From Rutpela maculata (Eukaryota; Arthropoda; Insecta; Coleoptera; Cerambycidae): a DNA stretch of 64,000 nucleotides. Position 1 is the stretch's first letter. Every line of letters starts with the position of its first letter. The DNA lies in assembly GCA_936432065.2 (NCBI GenBank), contig OW386285.2, positions 42,711,920-42,775,919 on the forward strand, read 5' to 3'. Both the position numbers and the translations under genes were made by a program. Under the pieces are notes generated by a model. The model was not told the DNA's origin. It made no database searches and worked only from the letters and a program-made list of their open reading frames with translations. This document shows positions 23,152 through 34,501 of this stretch, one piece after another.

Positions 23152-23350
23152 TAAAACTACTCGTTCCAGAGGCATAACCGTAATAATTGATGCAAGAAAA
23201 GGGCCTTGGAAAGTTGCAAGATCATGCATTCGACAGGTTAATGTAGTCTCCACTTCTAAAGAACTTGCGCAATTGATAGTACTAAGGCCTGATGCATTCT
23301 GGGACAAACAACGAGTAGAAAACTGTACATCTTCACGGAAAGATAACCAG
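23152..23350 (+). CDS. SEC14/CRAL-TRIO Rho GEF (puratrophin-1-like), exon B
   Basis: Exon of 199 bp. The acceptor is a T-rich tract plus cag ending at 23151; the donor is cag/gtatgt with gt at 23351. Its first base completes the codon split at the end of exon A, and it ends in phase 0. The translation has RGITVIIDARKGPWKVA, matching the central beta strand of SEC14 domains in Trio/MCF2L/puratrophin proteins (G-[FI]-T-V-I-[IV]-D), then LAQLIVLRPDAFWDKQRV, matching the I-x-[KR]-P-D-x-F-W-x-K-Q element of the same families. This is the strongest family evidence in the window. Coding density stops sharply at both splice sites. Confidence 0.88.
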
Positions 23351-24119
23351 GTATGTGATTAAATGCTATATTTCATATAGATACACAAGTTTAGAGTTTT
23401 GCATAATGTCAATCAATAAAATTTCTAATTAATGGAGTTAAATTAAGCATCAAAATTGGGAATAAGAAATTCTCTGGCTGCAGCAATTTTATTGTTTTAA
23501 TTTGTTGTAGGTATAATAACTAGTAAGTACTATGAACTATAAACTAACGAATCTCGACACCAAATGCGAGTAGATGATTATTTTTTTTTTAGGAAAATGT
23601 TAAATATTTCATCTATTTTTATAATTCGTTTCCCGTTTTTGGTTTGATAAAAAATCCAGAGTTATTTGAATTTATTTATAACTATAATTTTGAAAATTAT
23701 AAACAAATTTAAAAAAGCGGTTTAAATGAAGACAAATTTTTCTTCTTAATACCGTTGTAAAATACATGTAAAACCCTACATATTGAAATAAAAATTGTCC
23801 TCCTGCGAGTCGATGCACTTAAACAATAAACGATTGAAATTTCGAAATCTTTTTCTATTTTTAGTGGTTTGAATTAATATTTTGAGCTAACATTTGGCAG
23901 AAAGGTTTAGTTCAATAAAGGGCATAGTTTCGCTAAAATTGGTGCATTATTATTTTAAACATATTTCTTAAATTACCAAAAAAAAGGAAATTTTTAGTAG
24001 TTTTTATTTTTTTACAATTTAACAAATTATCAAGCTCTTTCATAGTACAGTACAGGTAAAAAATATGTAAAATTTCGGAATAATTTTATATGTAATTATA
24101 ATTTTTCTCAGGAGGTCAA

Positions 24120-24290
24120 CCGCATCCAGAATTTTGTTACACCAGATTTCCTCTTTGACGAAGATTACACAAATCCGAAAAAGAAAGAGTTCCTGAGATT
24201 TCCTCCGGATTTCCTCAAAGATTTCCTGAGATTTTCTCCTCTTCCTCTCTGAGTGATTTCCTTTGCGGTTTGCCCCTTGATTTTCCTTTA
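24120..24290 (-). repeat. GAGGAAATC minisatellite-bearing repeat, copy 1
   Basis: Contains tacaccagatttcctc, gacgaagattacacaa and several gatttcct units. It is an inverted, diverged copy of the repeat at 27570-27800. The recurring unit on the minus strand is close to gaggaaatc. Confidence 0.65.
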
Positions 24291-24589
24291 TGGGTTATTA
24301 TTGTAGTAAAAGGTATCGTCTTCAGTTTCTATATGGTCCGGATACTTTCTCTTACACTCAAGGGGTGAAAACCACCCCTAAATTTGAATATTTAATATTT
24401 GAACAAGTGCTACTAATTTAATTTTCAAACGTAAGATAGTTATATTTTTGAGATCGCTGATTTCGAATCTGAAATTAAAAAAATCAGAATGGTGGCTGTA
24501 ATATGGCGGATGGAATATTTTTTCTAAAACATGTGTTTTAAAAGGATAAAATAAATGGAACATTTATATGGTGCTATATATTAACGAAA

Positions 24590-25640
24590 ACAGCATTTTT
24601 GAAAGAAAAATTAATTACGATGAATTAAAATAACGAAAATTTTGTTAAAAAAAAATGGGAAAACGCACATTGAATCGGCCATAAATTCTTTATTTTTTTT
24701 ATGATGTAGAAACAAATAAAAATAATTTTAAATGTTAGTTAATTATCTTTAATTTTGTTCCTTAGAATTTTTTATGGAAGTGTCGCAGATATTCTACATT
24801 TTAAACTAAATACTTCATACTAAAAACGGTCGGGTGCCATCTATAAAATCGAATACCTCCGAGAGTATCAACCCCACACAAATATATAAAAAACAAATTC
24901 ATTCTCAGTTTATAAGCTTCATTTTTGATGTCTATTATGTTTTCTCTAAAACTAATATTTATCAAGATATTTGCAGAGAAACAAAAAATGTTACGTTTTT
25001 TCTAAAATTCCTTTGCAGTTTAAAATGCATTTTTTTCTAAAGCAAGCGTTGTAAGCAGACGAAAGAATTTGAGCGTCTAGGTCATACTATATATTTACGA
25101 AAAACAGTATATGGGAATATATTTTTTGAATTGCTGACTACTTACATTAACAAAATGGCGACGTTTTTATTAAAAAAATTTGAAATAGTACATTGCTTCT
25201 GTCATAACTTCTTTGCTTTTTACGCTATAGAAAGAGAAAAAAATCATTTGAAAGCCTAATTAACAGTTTTTAATTTTGGTTTTTACCGCTTTTAACCTAT
25301 GTGCCACAGTTTCTAAGATATTTAACATTTAAACTAAATACTTCGTCTTATAGACGTTCGGACGCCACCTTTATACTTCCAGATCTCCAAAACTGTTAAC
25401 TCTGCAGAAATTGTAAAAAGACGAAATTCATCCTCAATTTAGCAGCTTTCTTATTTGTCTCTAGCAAGCACGTTTTCGCTCAATGTAATACTTTTCGAGT
25501 TATTTGACGAATATTGTTTTGAAATACTAAAATTCCAATTTTCAAGTCGTTATAAATTAAAGACCATCAATTTTGATGAAAAGTTGCATACAGCCTTTTC
25601 TTCTTAAAATTTTATTTTATTTTAGCTCCAGTGTTTTTGA
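24590..25640 (+). repeat. Diverged tandem copies of a roughly 550-bp repeat
   Basis: Two related blocks (about 24600-25050 and 25140-25620) share the order cgcacattg- or gtacattg-like start, cataacttcttt-like sequence, a purine-rich stretch, ctttaattttg-like sequence, tgccacagtttct-like sequence, atttaacattt-like sequence, and then gacgccac or gtgccatc. A third copy lies at about 56110-56790, where it is split by a piggyBac-type MITE. No protein motif was found. Confidence 0.5.
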
Positions 25641-26189
25641 TTCTTTCTTAGTTGCCACCCCTTGAAAAGGGGGTGACATCCACCCCCTATAAATAAGCAA
25701 GCCGCCGCTTAATATAGAAACTTTTCTTTGATGCATTTACTATTAAGTTGCCAAGTATGAAAAAAATCCAATTCATATGACATTATTCGGAAGTTAAAAC
25801 CTCTAGCTACTGTTCTATCAGTCTTATTCAATTTTATTGCCAACAATTTGGTATTTTAATTTTTGCGATACGATTACTAGGACCGGAGATAAGGAATATG
25901 GGAGAAAATGCTGAAACATAAATTGTTTAAATTTTATATGAAGCAATAGACAGATTTAATCCAAAAAGGCTCATTTCACTTGTTACAACTGAAACAAACT
26001 AAAATCATAGAGTTGCTGCAGCAGAACAATTCTATTTGAAATTTATTTTGACTCCAAGTGTATTACTAAAAAACCCATTAGTTGTAATTCAATTTTTATT
26101 TTGTTTTCTAATTGTTTGTTCTAAAGTTTAATAACAAAAAATAATAAAAATTAAATCTACAATATATTTTCATATATGTTTTCATGAAC

Positions 26190-26720
26190 CTCCACATATT
26201 TTCTGGCTCGTTTACGAAGAGAGCCTCTTGCTCTCCAGAGTTCATCTTTTTAATTCTTTATGTGCTCTGCTGTGTTAAAAATACGATGAATTAATGCATC
26301 GCGATTGTCCACTTTTGATTTATTCACTTCACTTTTCATTCATCCCACAAACAGAAGTCTAACGGTGTGAGGTCTGAAAAACTTGCCGGCCAACTAGGAC
26401 CACCGCGGCCAGTCCATCGTGCTGAGAAAGTTCTATTTGAATTCTGCGTGGCCAGATGAGCAGAATGTGGAGGATCTTCACCGTGCTGATAATGCATTGC
26501 ATTTCATATGTTTAAAGGAACATCGTCTAATAATGCCTGTAAATCGTTTTGCAAAAATAAGAGGTATTTTTTCCGAATAGGCAATTCTCAAAAATGAACG
26601 GACTAATAAAATAGTTATCAACGATACCACACCACACCACACGTTAACTGAAAGACGATGCTGAAAATTTGTTTGTATTGTTGAATGTCGATTTTCGTCA
26701 GATCATTACGGGTCAGAAAA
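26190..26720 (-). pseudogene. DUF4817-type Tc1/mariner transposase relic, C-terminal part
   Basis: The minus strand, with several stops and shifts, reads LPIRKKYLLFLQNDLQALLD, a QHGEDPPHSAH segment (family QHDGAPPH, so the second catalytic D is damaged), RWTGRGGPSWPASFSDLTPL and LDFCLWDE. The RW-x-GRGGP, WPxRSPDLTPLD and LDFxLWG signatures belong to the mariner-type transposases with DUF4817 helix-turn-helix domains. It is dead. The N-terminal part of the same protein type lies upstream at 27355-27560. Confidence 0.75.
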
Positions 26721-26744
26721 TTACGTGCGTGTAGCATGGTCTTC

Positions 26745-27350
26745 TGGTTGCAGCTGCTGTACCACTTGCATGTGGCATGGATATAAGCCCTGCTCATGTA
26801 GTGTGGGGACCATTCTTGTCTGAGGAATTTCTAGCTGGGCGACAATTCTTAGTGAACCAGGTGTACGATCTCCCAATGATGCTCGGGCTGAGCGGGTCAC
26901 TGGCGAAACCGTGTGAGGGTGTAGTTGGGGTTACTGGCTCTGGGACCAGTGGACTGTAGGGATTTTTGTTGTTGTGGTAAAAACCAATCCTGGAGGCAGC
27001 CTCACCTCCTAATTGTGGCTTGGAAAGATTGGTTAAATGAGTACAACAAGTAATTAGTTGAGACTGATTTATTTAAGAAAATAAAATTCTATTTATACTA
27101 AATGGCAATAATAAACATAATAACAAATCGTAAAAACAATTAATTATACGTTACATATGAAATATTAAACTTGTCCTAGAAAATTATGCCAACTATAGAA
27201 ATGCAGTGTTTGCACTTGATTACATACTTTGCTGACATTGTTTATAGTTAATGTTTATGTAGATTGCAATACGAAATAACTAATATATGTCGAAAGTAGG
27301 ATACAATAACAATAAGAAATTAAATTATTTGAAATGATAAAAAATGCATG
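26745..27350. other. Unclassified interval between two transposase pieces
   Basis: Separates the C- and N-terminal pieces of one transposase relic, so it may include an insertion or merely decayed coding sequence. A GC-richer block (26750-27010) is followed by AT-rich sequence. No protein, LTR or tRNA feature was recognised. Confidence 0.35.
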
Positions 27351-27354
27351 TTTA

Positions 27355-27560
27355 ATAGATTAAACACCAGGGCTCTCTTCCTCTAAATCCATAATGTTTT
27401 CCACTTCATCTACATCTCGTCTACAGGCACGTTCAAATGTTAAGTAAGCACTGGGAAGTTTACCACTATCACACAATGTATTGAAGACCATGACAAAAAT
27501 GTTTCTACTCGGAACTCTATAATGTCGAAATCGTTGTCAGTATTCTTCAACTACAACGCG
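27355..27560 (-). pseudogene. DUF4817 helix-turn-helix fragment of mariner-type transposase
   Basis: The minus strand reads QRFRHYRVPSRNIF, VMVFNTLCDSGKLPSAYLTF, ERACRRD and VDEVENIMDLEEESPGV. The R-[FY]-x-x-Y-R-[VI]-P-S-R-x-[IV]-F and F-N-x-L-C-x-[ST]-G-K-L-P-S pattern is the DUF4817 DNA-binding domain of insect mariner-type transposases. An upstream stop interrupts the frame. With 26190-26720 it makes one decayed copy spanning about 1.4 kb. Confidence 0.7.
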
Positions 27561-27569
27561 AACCGAGGG

Positions 27570-27800
27570 ACAAACCGCGTGTACACTCAGAAGGAAATCC
27601 GAGGAAACCGAGGAAATCAAGAGGAAATCTGAGGAAATCTGGAGGAAATCTCCGGAAATCCGAGGAAATATTTTTTTTCTGATTTCTCCCCCCAGCTCTT
27701 CAATTCGGATTTCTCCTCCCGCTCTTTTTTTCCAAGAGGAAATCTGAAGGAACCTGTGTAATCCTCGTCAAGGAGGAAATCTGGTGTATAAAATTTTGGG
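27570..27800 (+). repeat. GAGGAAATC minisatellite-bearing repeat, copy 2
   Basis: About ten imperfect gaggaaatc units (27590-27670 and again at 27730-27780), ending aggaggaaatctggtgtata. Reverse complement of the copy at 24120-24290; the two lie 3.3 kb apart in opposite orientation. Confidence 0.7.
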
Positions 27801-28438
27801 TACGACACGAACATTATCATTGCAAAAACCATAAACAAACACCAAATTTGCATATTCCAGACACGAGTAGATGTGTGGAATTGTTTATTACTTCCAAACA
27901 ATCGTTAACAATTGATCAAAAATGACAAGTTAATTGACAAGTTTGACAATTCAGAAGTGCTACCTATTTGCCTACTTGATTAAACTTATAAAGAACAATA
28001 CGACCTGGCAATACATTTTTTGTTATTAAACTTTCAAGAAGTAATTCGAAATCAAATAAAAAATTATTATTACAACTTTTGTCTTTTTCAATCATACACT
28101 TATGTGCACTATACAGTCACGGAGTTTGGAACTTTCCTCCCGACTCATCCTGTATAAAAACATATTTGTGTGGGTACTAAATTCTTTACATATACAGGAA
28201 CTAAAAATGTGTGATAGAAATATATAAAACAATAAAATCCGTAAAATAATAATCTCATGAATCATGTGGCTATTGATTAAAATAACATTTTTATAGTTAT
28301 CTCTTTTACATTTCCTTAATATTATCAGAATATGGCGTTCTATTTATCTAAGTCATATTTTAAATATTAAAAAATGAAATATAAACGCATTATTTACATT
28401 AAATACTATATATACAGAATATAGTAATAATTATCACA

Positions 28439-28605
28439 GGCACACAAAATGAAAAAGAGGTCTTTCTCTGGTACTCCACTGGGTAACCCTCAAAAAAATG
28501 GTGGCCAATGGAGCTAAACGCCTGATTCGTGTTCAGCACGTCGAAATACATAAGGGTTATTCAATGGAGTACCAGAAAAATACCACTTTTTTAATTTTGT
28601 GTGCC
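28439..28605. repeat. Foldback MITE of 167 bp
   Basis: The ends are inverted copies of roughly 55-60 bp: ggcacacaaaatgaaaaag, then ctggtactccactgg, against the reverse complement of ccaatggagtaccag-like sequence and ...ttttgtgtgcc. The loop is only about 50 bp. Compact and well conserved, which suggests fairly recent activity. The family was not identified. Confidence 0.8.
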
Positions 28606-29224
28606 CGTGTTACATACAACTAAACTAACTTTTATTTTCATGATTATAAATACATTGACATTTAATGTTTCCTATTACATATAATCTTAGACTACCACAA
28701 TTACGCTTACTTAATGGGTAATGTTGCAGATATTTAATAGTTATCTGATCTTCAACACAGAACAAAAAATTAAAGAAATTGAAATACAAGTATTTACTTT
28801 CTTGGAGTCATTAATAATCTTCAAGCTATAAGACGTTCACAACTAATCAAGTGCATAGTTTCACTAATGATATTACTTTCTCATCCTGAAATGGAACACC
28901 ACAGCTGTTTCCTACTTTGCAGCGTACCCACAAATTTAAGCATTTTACAGAGACCCTATTATTATTATTATTATTTTTAATAAACAGTTATAGATTTATT
29001 CCGGATAGATAATTACATTTATAATGTTTCAAATATTGCGCATTTGTAATCTTTTAATTGACATATAAGAGCACAGTTTTGCAGTTTAAGATTCTGCTTG
29101 TCTTCTTATAATACATAAGTGGAAAAATATGATAGATAACTAGTCATTTTAAAAAAGTTGATATATCGTGTCTCTCGTACGAAGGCGTAGAAGGGCCACA
29201 CGAAAAAAAATTTTTCCTTATGTC

Positions 29225-29360
29225 AGAATTCTGACTTTCATCTTAAAATTCTGACTTTTATCTCAGAATTCTGAATTTTATCTCAAAATTTTGCCTTTTA
29301 TCTCAAAATTCTGACTTAAAACTCAGAATTCTGTCTTTTATCTCAGAATTTTGACTTAAA
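29225..29360 (+). repeat. Palindromic 20-bp minisatellite, left arm of FB1
   Basis: About seven units near tttatctcagaattctgac, each with the palindrome cagaattctg at its core. The mirror array at 31400-31600 has about ten units. Because each unit is itself palindromic and the arrays are inverted, this region can fold in many registers. Confidence 0.8.
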
Positions 29361-29599
29361 ACACACTTGATAACAGCACTGATAAAAATGGATTCTGGAG
29401 GGGGCTGGAACCTTCAGTTCATCAACCACAACTTTTAGCGAAGAATACAATTGCATCAAACCAATAGGAATGTTTCAATACCACAAAGCTTTCGATATTT
29501 GCATTGCTACCGGCAACGAAATAAACTTATCGATATCCATATTGCCCAGTATCATATCGGATGAAAAGTATTGATCCCATCAATTGTTTTTTCTATCAG

Positions 29600-31150
29600 A
29601 TGACCACCCTGTATATTTTTCTTACTAAAATTATATCAGAGATTTACCTGACAATAGTAGCAACTACATATCATAATATCATTTTCCGCTGTTCTTATTT
29701 TTTAAAGTGACCACCCTATATATTTCAACACAAGTAGTCAGGTTTTCCCTTGATAATTATGTCAACTGCACTCTAAATATTATTTCCACAATAGTTTCTT
29801 AATTATCTTTTAGAATGACCACCATGTATATTTCTCATATTTTTCCTCCTTGGGGGCCGTCCATAAATGATGTCACGCTTTTTTTGCCAATTTTTGGCCC
29901 CCACCCCCCCCTATGTCACACATTGTCACGCTCGCCCGATACCCCCCACCCCCTGTCTGTTACGTCACACTATAATAAATTAATAAAAATTGTAAATTTT
30001 GAGCTATGATACATATTTTGCAAGGAAAAATTCTTTCTCAGATTTTCTTGTATTGTGACATCACAATTGCTTGAGCTCCCCCCCCCAAGTATCACAACTT
30101 TCAGAACCCCCCCCCCCCCCCCCCCCCCTAAAAGCGTGACATCATTTATGGACAGCCCCTTGACAGTTGTGTTAACTACATATGCGATATGTTATCGTCC
30201 TCCTTTAGATTTTTTCATATCTCTTTTAGATTGACCACCCTTCTTTAAATATTTTTTTGACAGTTCTGTTCTCTCCATGCAAAGTATTATTGTCTTCCAT
30301 CACATTTTTTCACCACTTCACCCTGTATATTTTATTTATATTTTTTCTTTGACGGTAATGTCAATAACGTGAAATATTATTACCTACCGTCACATGTTTT
30401 CATTATTTTTTATGATGACACCCTGTATATTTTCATTTATCTCCTTGACAGTTGCGTTAACTTCATGTAAAATATTATTGTCCTCCATTGTATTTTTTCG
30501 TTACTGATTTTAAGGTGACCACCCTGTATATTTTTCTCATATTTTTCTTTTGACTGTTGTGTTAATAACGACATGCGAAATATTATTACCATCTATTACA
30601 GCTTTTCATCATTTTTTAGGGTGTATATTTTCATTTTTCCCTTTTCCCTTGACAGTTGCGTTAACTGCATGCGAAATATTATCGTCCTCCGTCATTTTTT
30701 TCATTTTTTTTTACAGAGCGACCACCCTGTATATTTTTCATCCTTGTAAGTTGTGTTAACTACATGCCTAACATTACTGTCTTCTGTCACATTTTTTTCA
30801 TTAGTTATTTTTCTTAGAAGTCCACCCTGTATATTTTTAATGGAAATATATCCTGGTCAACTTAAAAAAATATGAAAAAATCTGAAGGAGGACGATAACA
30901 TATCGCATATGTAGTTAACACAACAACTGTCAAGGAGGAAAAAATCTGAAAAATATACCGAGTGATCATTCTAAAAGATAATTAAGAAACTATTGTGGAA
31001 ATAATATTTAGACTGCAAATGACATAATTATCAAGGGAAAATCTGACTATTTGTGTTGAAACTTAAAAAATAAGAACAGTGGAAAATGATACTTATGATA
31101 TGTAGTTACTTCCATTGTCCAGGTAAAACTCTGATTTAATTTTAATAAGA
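29600..31150 (+). repeat. Roughly 105-bp satellite with gaccaccctgtatattt
   Basis: The motif gaccaccctgtatatttt, exact or degraded, recurs near 29602, 29710, 29817, 30232, 30310, 30412, 30518, 30620, 30720 and 30820 on the + strand, with cttgacagttgtgttaac and gaaatattattgtcctcc between. After about 30850 the units run in the opposite orientation to about 31150. Spacing is near 100-110 bp except where the MITE at 29853-30159 intervenes. Confidence 0.8.
29853..30159. repeat. MITE inserted in the FB1 satellite
   Basis: 307 bp with 26-bp terminal inverted repeats: gtccataaatgatgtcacgc near the left end and its complement at the right end, each preceded by GGGGC. The inside has C-rich runs, including 22 cytosines at 30107-30128. 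The flanks (cctccttg / cttgacagttgtg) match one uninterrupted satellite unit, giving an empty-site comparison and a target duplication of about 3 bp (CTT or TTG). Similar short elements that begin like this are common in insects. Confidence 0.85.
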
Positions 31151-31800
31151 AAAATATACAGGGTGGTCATCTGATAGAAAAAACAATTGGTGGGATCGAT
31201 GCTGGGAAATATTGATATCAATAAGTTTCTTTTGTTGCCGGTAGCAATGCAATATCGATAGCTTTGTGGTATCGAAACACTCCTATTCGTTTGATGCAAT
31301 TGTATTCTTTGGGTTGCCTAAAAGTTATGGTTGATAAACTAAAGGTTCCAGCCCCCTCCAGAATCCATTTTTATCAGTGCTTTTATCAAGGGTGTTTTAA
31401 ATCAGAATTCTGAGATAAAAGTCAGAATTTTGAGATAAAAGTCAGCATTCTAAGATAAAAGTCAGAATTATGAGATAAAAGTCAGAATTCTGAGTTTCAA
31501 ACCAGAATTCTGAGATAAGTCAGAATTTTGAGATAAAAGTCAGAATTCTGAGTTTTAAGTCAGAATTCTGAGATAAAAGTCAGAATTCTGACTTAAGAAA
31601 ATTTTCTTTTCATGTGGCCCTTCTACGCCTTCGTACTCTCTCTCTCTATTCTTGTAATTTTACATTTCTCTATTTTTTAATCTCGCTGTACGTTATTTTG
31701 AAATTCTAACTATGGCTACAGATTTCTCAGAATAATCAAAATTTTTTATAAACTTCACTTTTTCTCCTAAAATGCGAAATAAAATAGAAATATATAGGTA

Positions 31801-33067
31801 CAGTGTGACCCATTTAAAATGGAAACACTTTTATAACTTTTTTATTTTTTGTCCGACTTGAACCAAATTTTACCAAAAGATAGAACAAATTAGGATCTAC
31901 TTATGGCCAAAAAAATATTCGACTCTTACAAATGCAAATCCACCTGCGGTACCAAAATAAATGGAAAAAATAAAGAAATCATATTAGGCATTTTTTATCG
32001 AAAAACTTTATTAATGAAAGTTATTCAGAATTATCTAAAAACCTAGAGTCCAAAATTTCAGCAATATTAAAAAATATTGAAATTTTCTTTAAAACAATGT
32101 CTGAGTCCGAAAATATAATTTTTCTGAAATCGATCAGCAATGTTTACATTTTCGACGCGATTTCAGATCGAAAAATGCACAATTCCAGTATTTTAATCTG
32201 TTGCTAAGAAACTATCAGAAAACAGACTGGAAAGGATCCGTTGCCAAGCAACGATCAACAAAACTGTACGGGAATGTTACTTTCCCGGCCTAGGCCGGGA
32301 AACTAACATTCCCGTATGGTTTCTTATGTATATTTTAGACAGTAAATAAATACACGCAGATAAATTAACTCACATTAAAATTAGATTTATTATTAAGCAG
32401 TTAGATTGTAATGAAGAAATGTTATGCATTGATACAAATTCCTTAATTTATAATAATATTGATTGTGATTTCAGAAAAAATAGTTGTGTACTTCGGTATG
32501 AAAGCACATTCCCGGACTTCTATGCTTGTTGGTCTCGGCTAGCGCCTCGGCCAACAATTTGCATCGTCGTCCGGGAATGTATGGCTTTCACACCTAAATA
32601 CACAATATACTATTTAATTGGTTTTTTTCTTTAGAAAATTGTACTATGACAATTTTGTTTGAAATTAAACGCAAGCTGTCAGGCAGTTATCAAGTGATTT
32701 GTATTTTTTTTTAATGTTGGATAAAAATATATTTGTGTCTTTACATACACAGGAAGTAAAAATTTTGGACTTCAAAAACAAAATTCAATATTTTTTAATA
32801 TTTCTGAAATTGTGGATTCTAGGTTTTTGGACAATTCTGAACAACTTTCATTAATAAAGTTCTCCGAAAAAAAAAATGCCTAATATGATTTCTTTATTTT
32901 TTCCATTTATTTTGATACAGCAGGTGGCTTTGCATTTGTAGAAGGCGAATGTTTTTTTAGGCCATAAGTAGATCCTAATTTATTCTATATTTTGGTAAAA
33001 TTTGGTTCAAGTCAGACAAAAAATAAAAAAATTATAAAGGTGTTTCCATTTTAAATGGGCCACACTG
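31801..33067. mobile_element. Foldback element FB2 with TA target duplication
   Basis: 1267 bp, flanked by TA (31799-31800 and 33068-33069), with terminal inverted arms of about 300 bp starting cagtgtgacccatttaaaat and ending in the diverged complement. A CAG start and a TA duplication are typical of Tc1/mariner-type elements. No transposase is present. The interior (32110-32765) carries the palindrome-ended element at 32269-32579. Confidence 0.85.
32269..32579. mobile_element. Palindrome-ended element, copy 2
   Basis: Left end: perfect palindrome cccggcctaggccggg (inside 32281-32302) nested between cgggaatgtta (32269-32279) and its complement (32304-32314). Right end: cattcccggac (32507-32517) pairs with 32569-32579 and encloses a stem gttgg/ccaac (32528-32532 and 32551-32555) around a ctcggctagcgcctcgg loop. 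About 190 bp of AT-rich DNA lies between. The architecture matches the tyrosine-recombinase element at 54040-55916, so this may be a non-autonomous relative. Confidence 0.55.
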
Positions 33068-33639
33068 TATAAAGGTGTTGTATAGAAGTACTAAAAATGT
33101 TATCAGCAGGTAGAACTTTTACTGACTCTTTTTGCCTACTAAATTTCCATCACTCTGCACCTTATATTCGCAAACACCCACTTGCGCCACAATAATTGTC
33201 ACAGTTGTCTGGAGTAACACCCACTAGAGAAGACCAGCAGACTCTGGCGTCAACTCTGAGCCATGCTTTGACCCACTCGGTCATTCTCATTCAGTATAGA
33301 AGAAAATTATAGTACAATTAAGCCATCGACGTTATACATAAAACATGATAATATTATGATTTGAAGGGACATCGGCTCATTTTTTAATAAAGTAGAAGAA
33401 TTATTATTGTTAAAATGTTAAAAAATTATAGTGTGTAAATACAATTTCTTAAAGGAAAATTCGTCTCTTAAACATAGAATAGACAAATAAACTGCTGGCC
33501 AATTGAAGCGGACCAAGTTAATTTTTAGGTTGAATTTATATCCACATTTTTACTTCCCTCGCTTACCGAAGGGAAGTATTGTAATCCTGAAAAATTCACC
33601 CTCCGTGATTTCTGCGAATTTTCATGTTTCAGTGTACGT

Positions 33640-34265
33640 GTATAAAAGTATAAATAAGATTAATACAACTGTCAAAGAAGAGAGATATGAAAAAATATAT
33701 ACGGGGTGACCTAAAATATTAAAAAATGTGATGTGGGGACGATAATATTTCACATGTAGTTAATATTAATACAATTATCAAAGAAGAAACATGAAAAAAA
33801 TATACAGGGAGAAATCGATATGATTTTCCTATCAGTAGGTTTATTGAAACACTTCAGCAAGACTTACTTCGGTCAACTGGAGATAAGCCAGATTGCTTTT
33901 TCAGTAAGTTTTATGATCTACTTAAGTAAATTTAAAAAATTCATAACTGCAAAAATAAGTTCAACTCATTTATATTTTCCACCCATGAACCGACTGGAAA
34001 ATTTTTGCCAGACTCAGAATTTGTTGATTAGTATCACTAACAGAACAATTATATCGATGTTCGCTGGCTGCAGAAAATAGTACTAACAAAATTCACTGGC
34101 TCTTAGACTATAACCGACTGAGTTACCGTACTGAGTATTTGTAGAAACAATTTCATTCCTACAAATTCCAACTTAACAACAGTGAATTCCGACTTATCAG
34201 TTGTGAATTCTGAGACATAGTTATGTAAAAAAATAATATGAATGGCATGACCTTTCTACGCTTTC
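33640..34265. repeat. Diverged solo arm of an FB1-type element
   Basis: Two reversed satellite units (gtcaaagaagag ... aaaatatacaggg, 33640-33810) are followed by sequence like the FB1 right arm (gattttcctatcag, with no close match in the middle), then degraded cagaattctg-type units (gtgaattctgag) and a tttctacgctttccta end near 34260. No matching left arm was seen. Confidence 0.45.
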
Positions 34266-34501
34266 CTATGTTATAAACTATTGAAACTTTAACAGCCAGT
34301 TCCATAAATATGAACAAAAGCGTCCTTTTAGAAAAGTGAACTTTTTGAAAATGTAGACTTTTAATTCTCTGTAAAGTCGGTCCTGTTCCATAAAGTGAAA
34401 TGCATCTCCCGTTAGGTAAAGCTTTAATTTCTGATTATTTATTGTGTTTACGGGCCTGAAAGTTACGTGTGAAATTAACCAGAATGCAAAATGACAGCAT
34501 T

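Larger units (their letters stand above)
29178..31634. mobile_element. Large foldback element FB1 with minisatellite arms
   Basis: The outer ends tacgaaggcgtagaagggcc (29178) and its complement (ending 31634) open arms of roughly 650-750 bp. In each arm, in mirrored order, come a cagaattctg-based minisatellite (29225-29360 and 31400-31600), a ggggctggaacct-type block, a gtatcgaaac or gatattt block, then units of a satellite containing gaccaccctgtatattt. The interior is that satellite in tandem with a second MITE inserted. There is no ORF of note. A diverged solo arm of the same kind lies at 33640-34265. Confidence 0.85.

Noticed and set aside
29225..29360. Regularly spaced 20-bp repeats resembling a CRISPR array
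   Set aside because: Units are contiguous and degenerate with no unique spacers, lie in a foldback arm, and the genome is eukaryotic.
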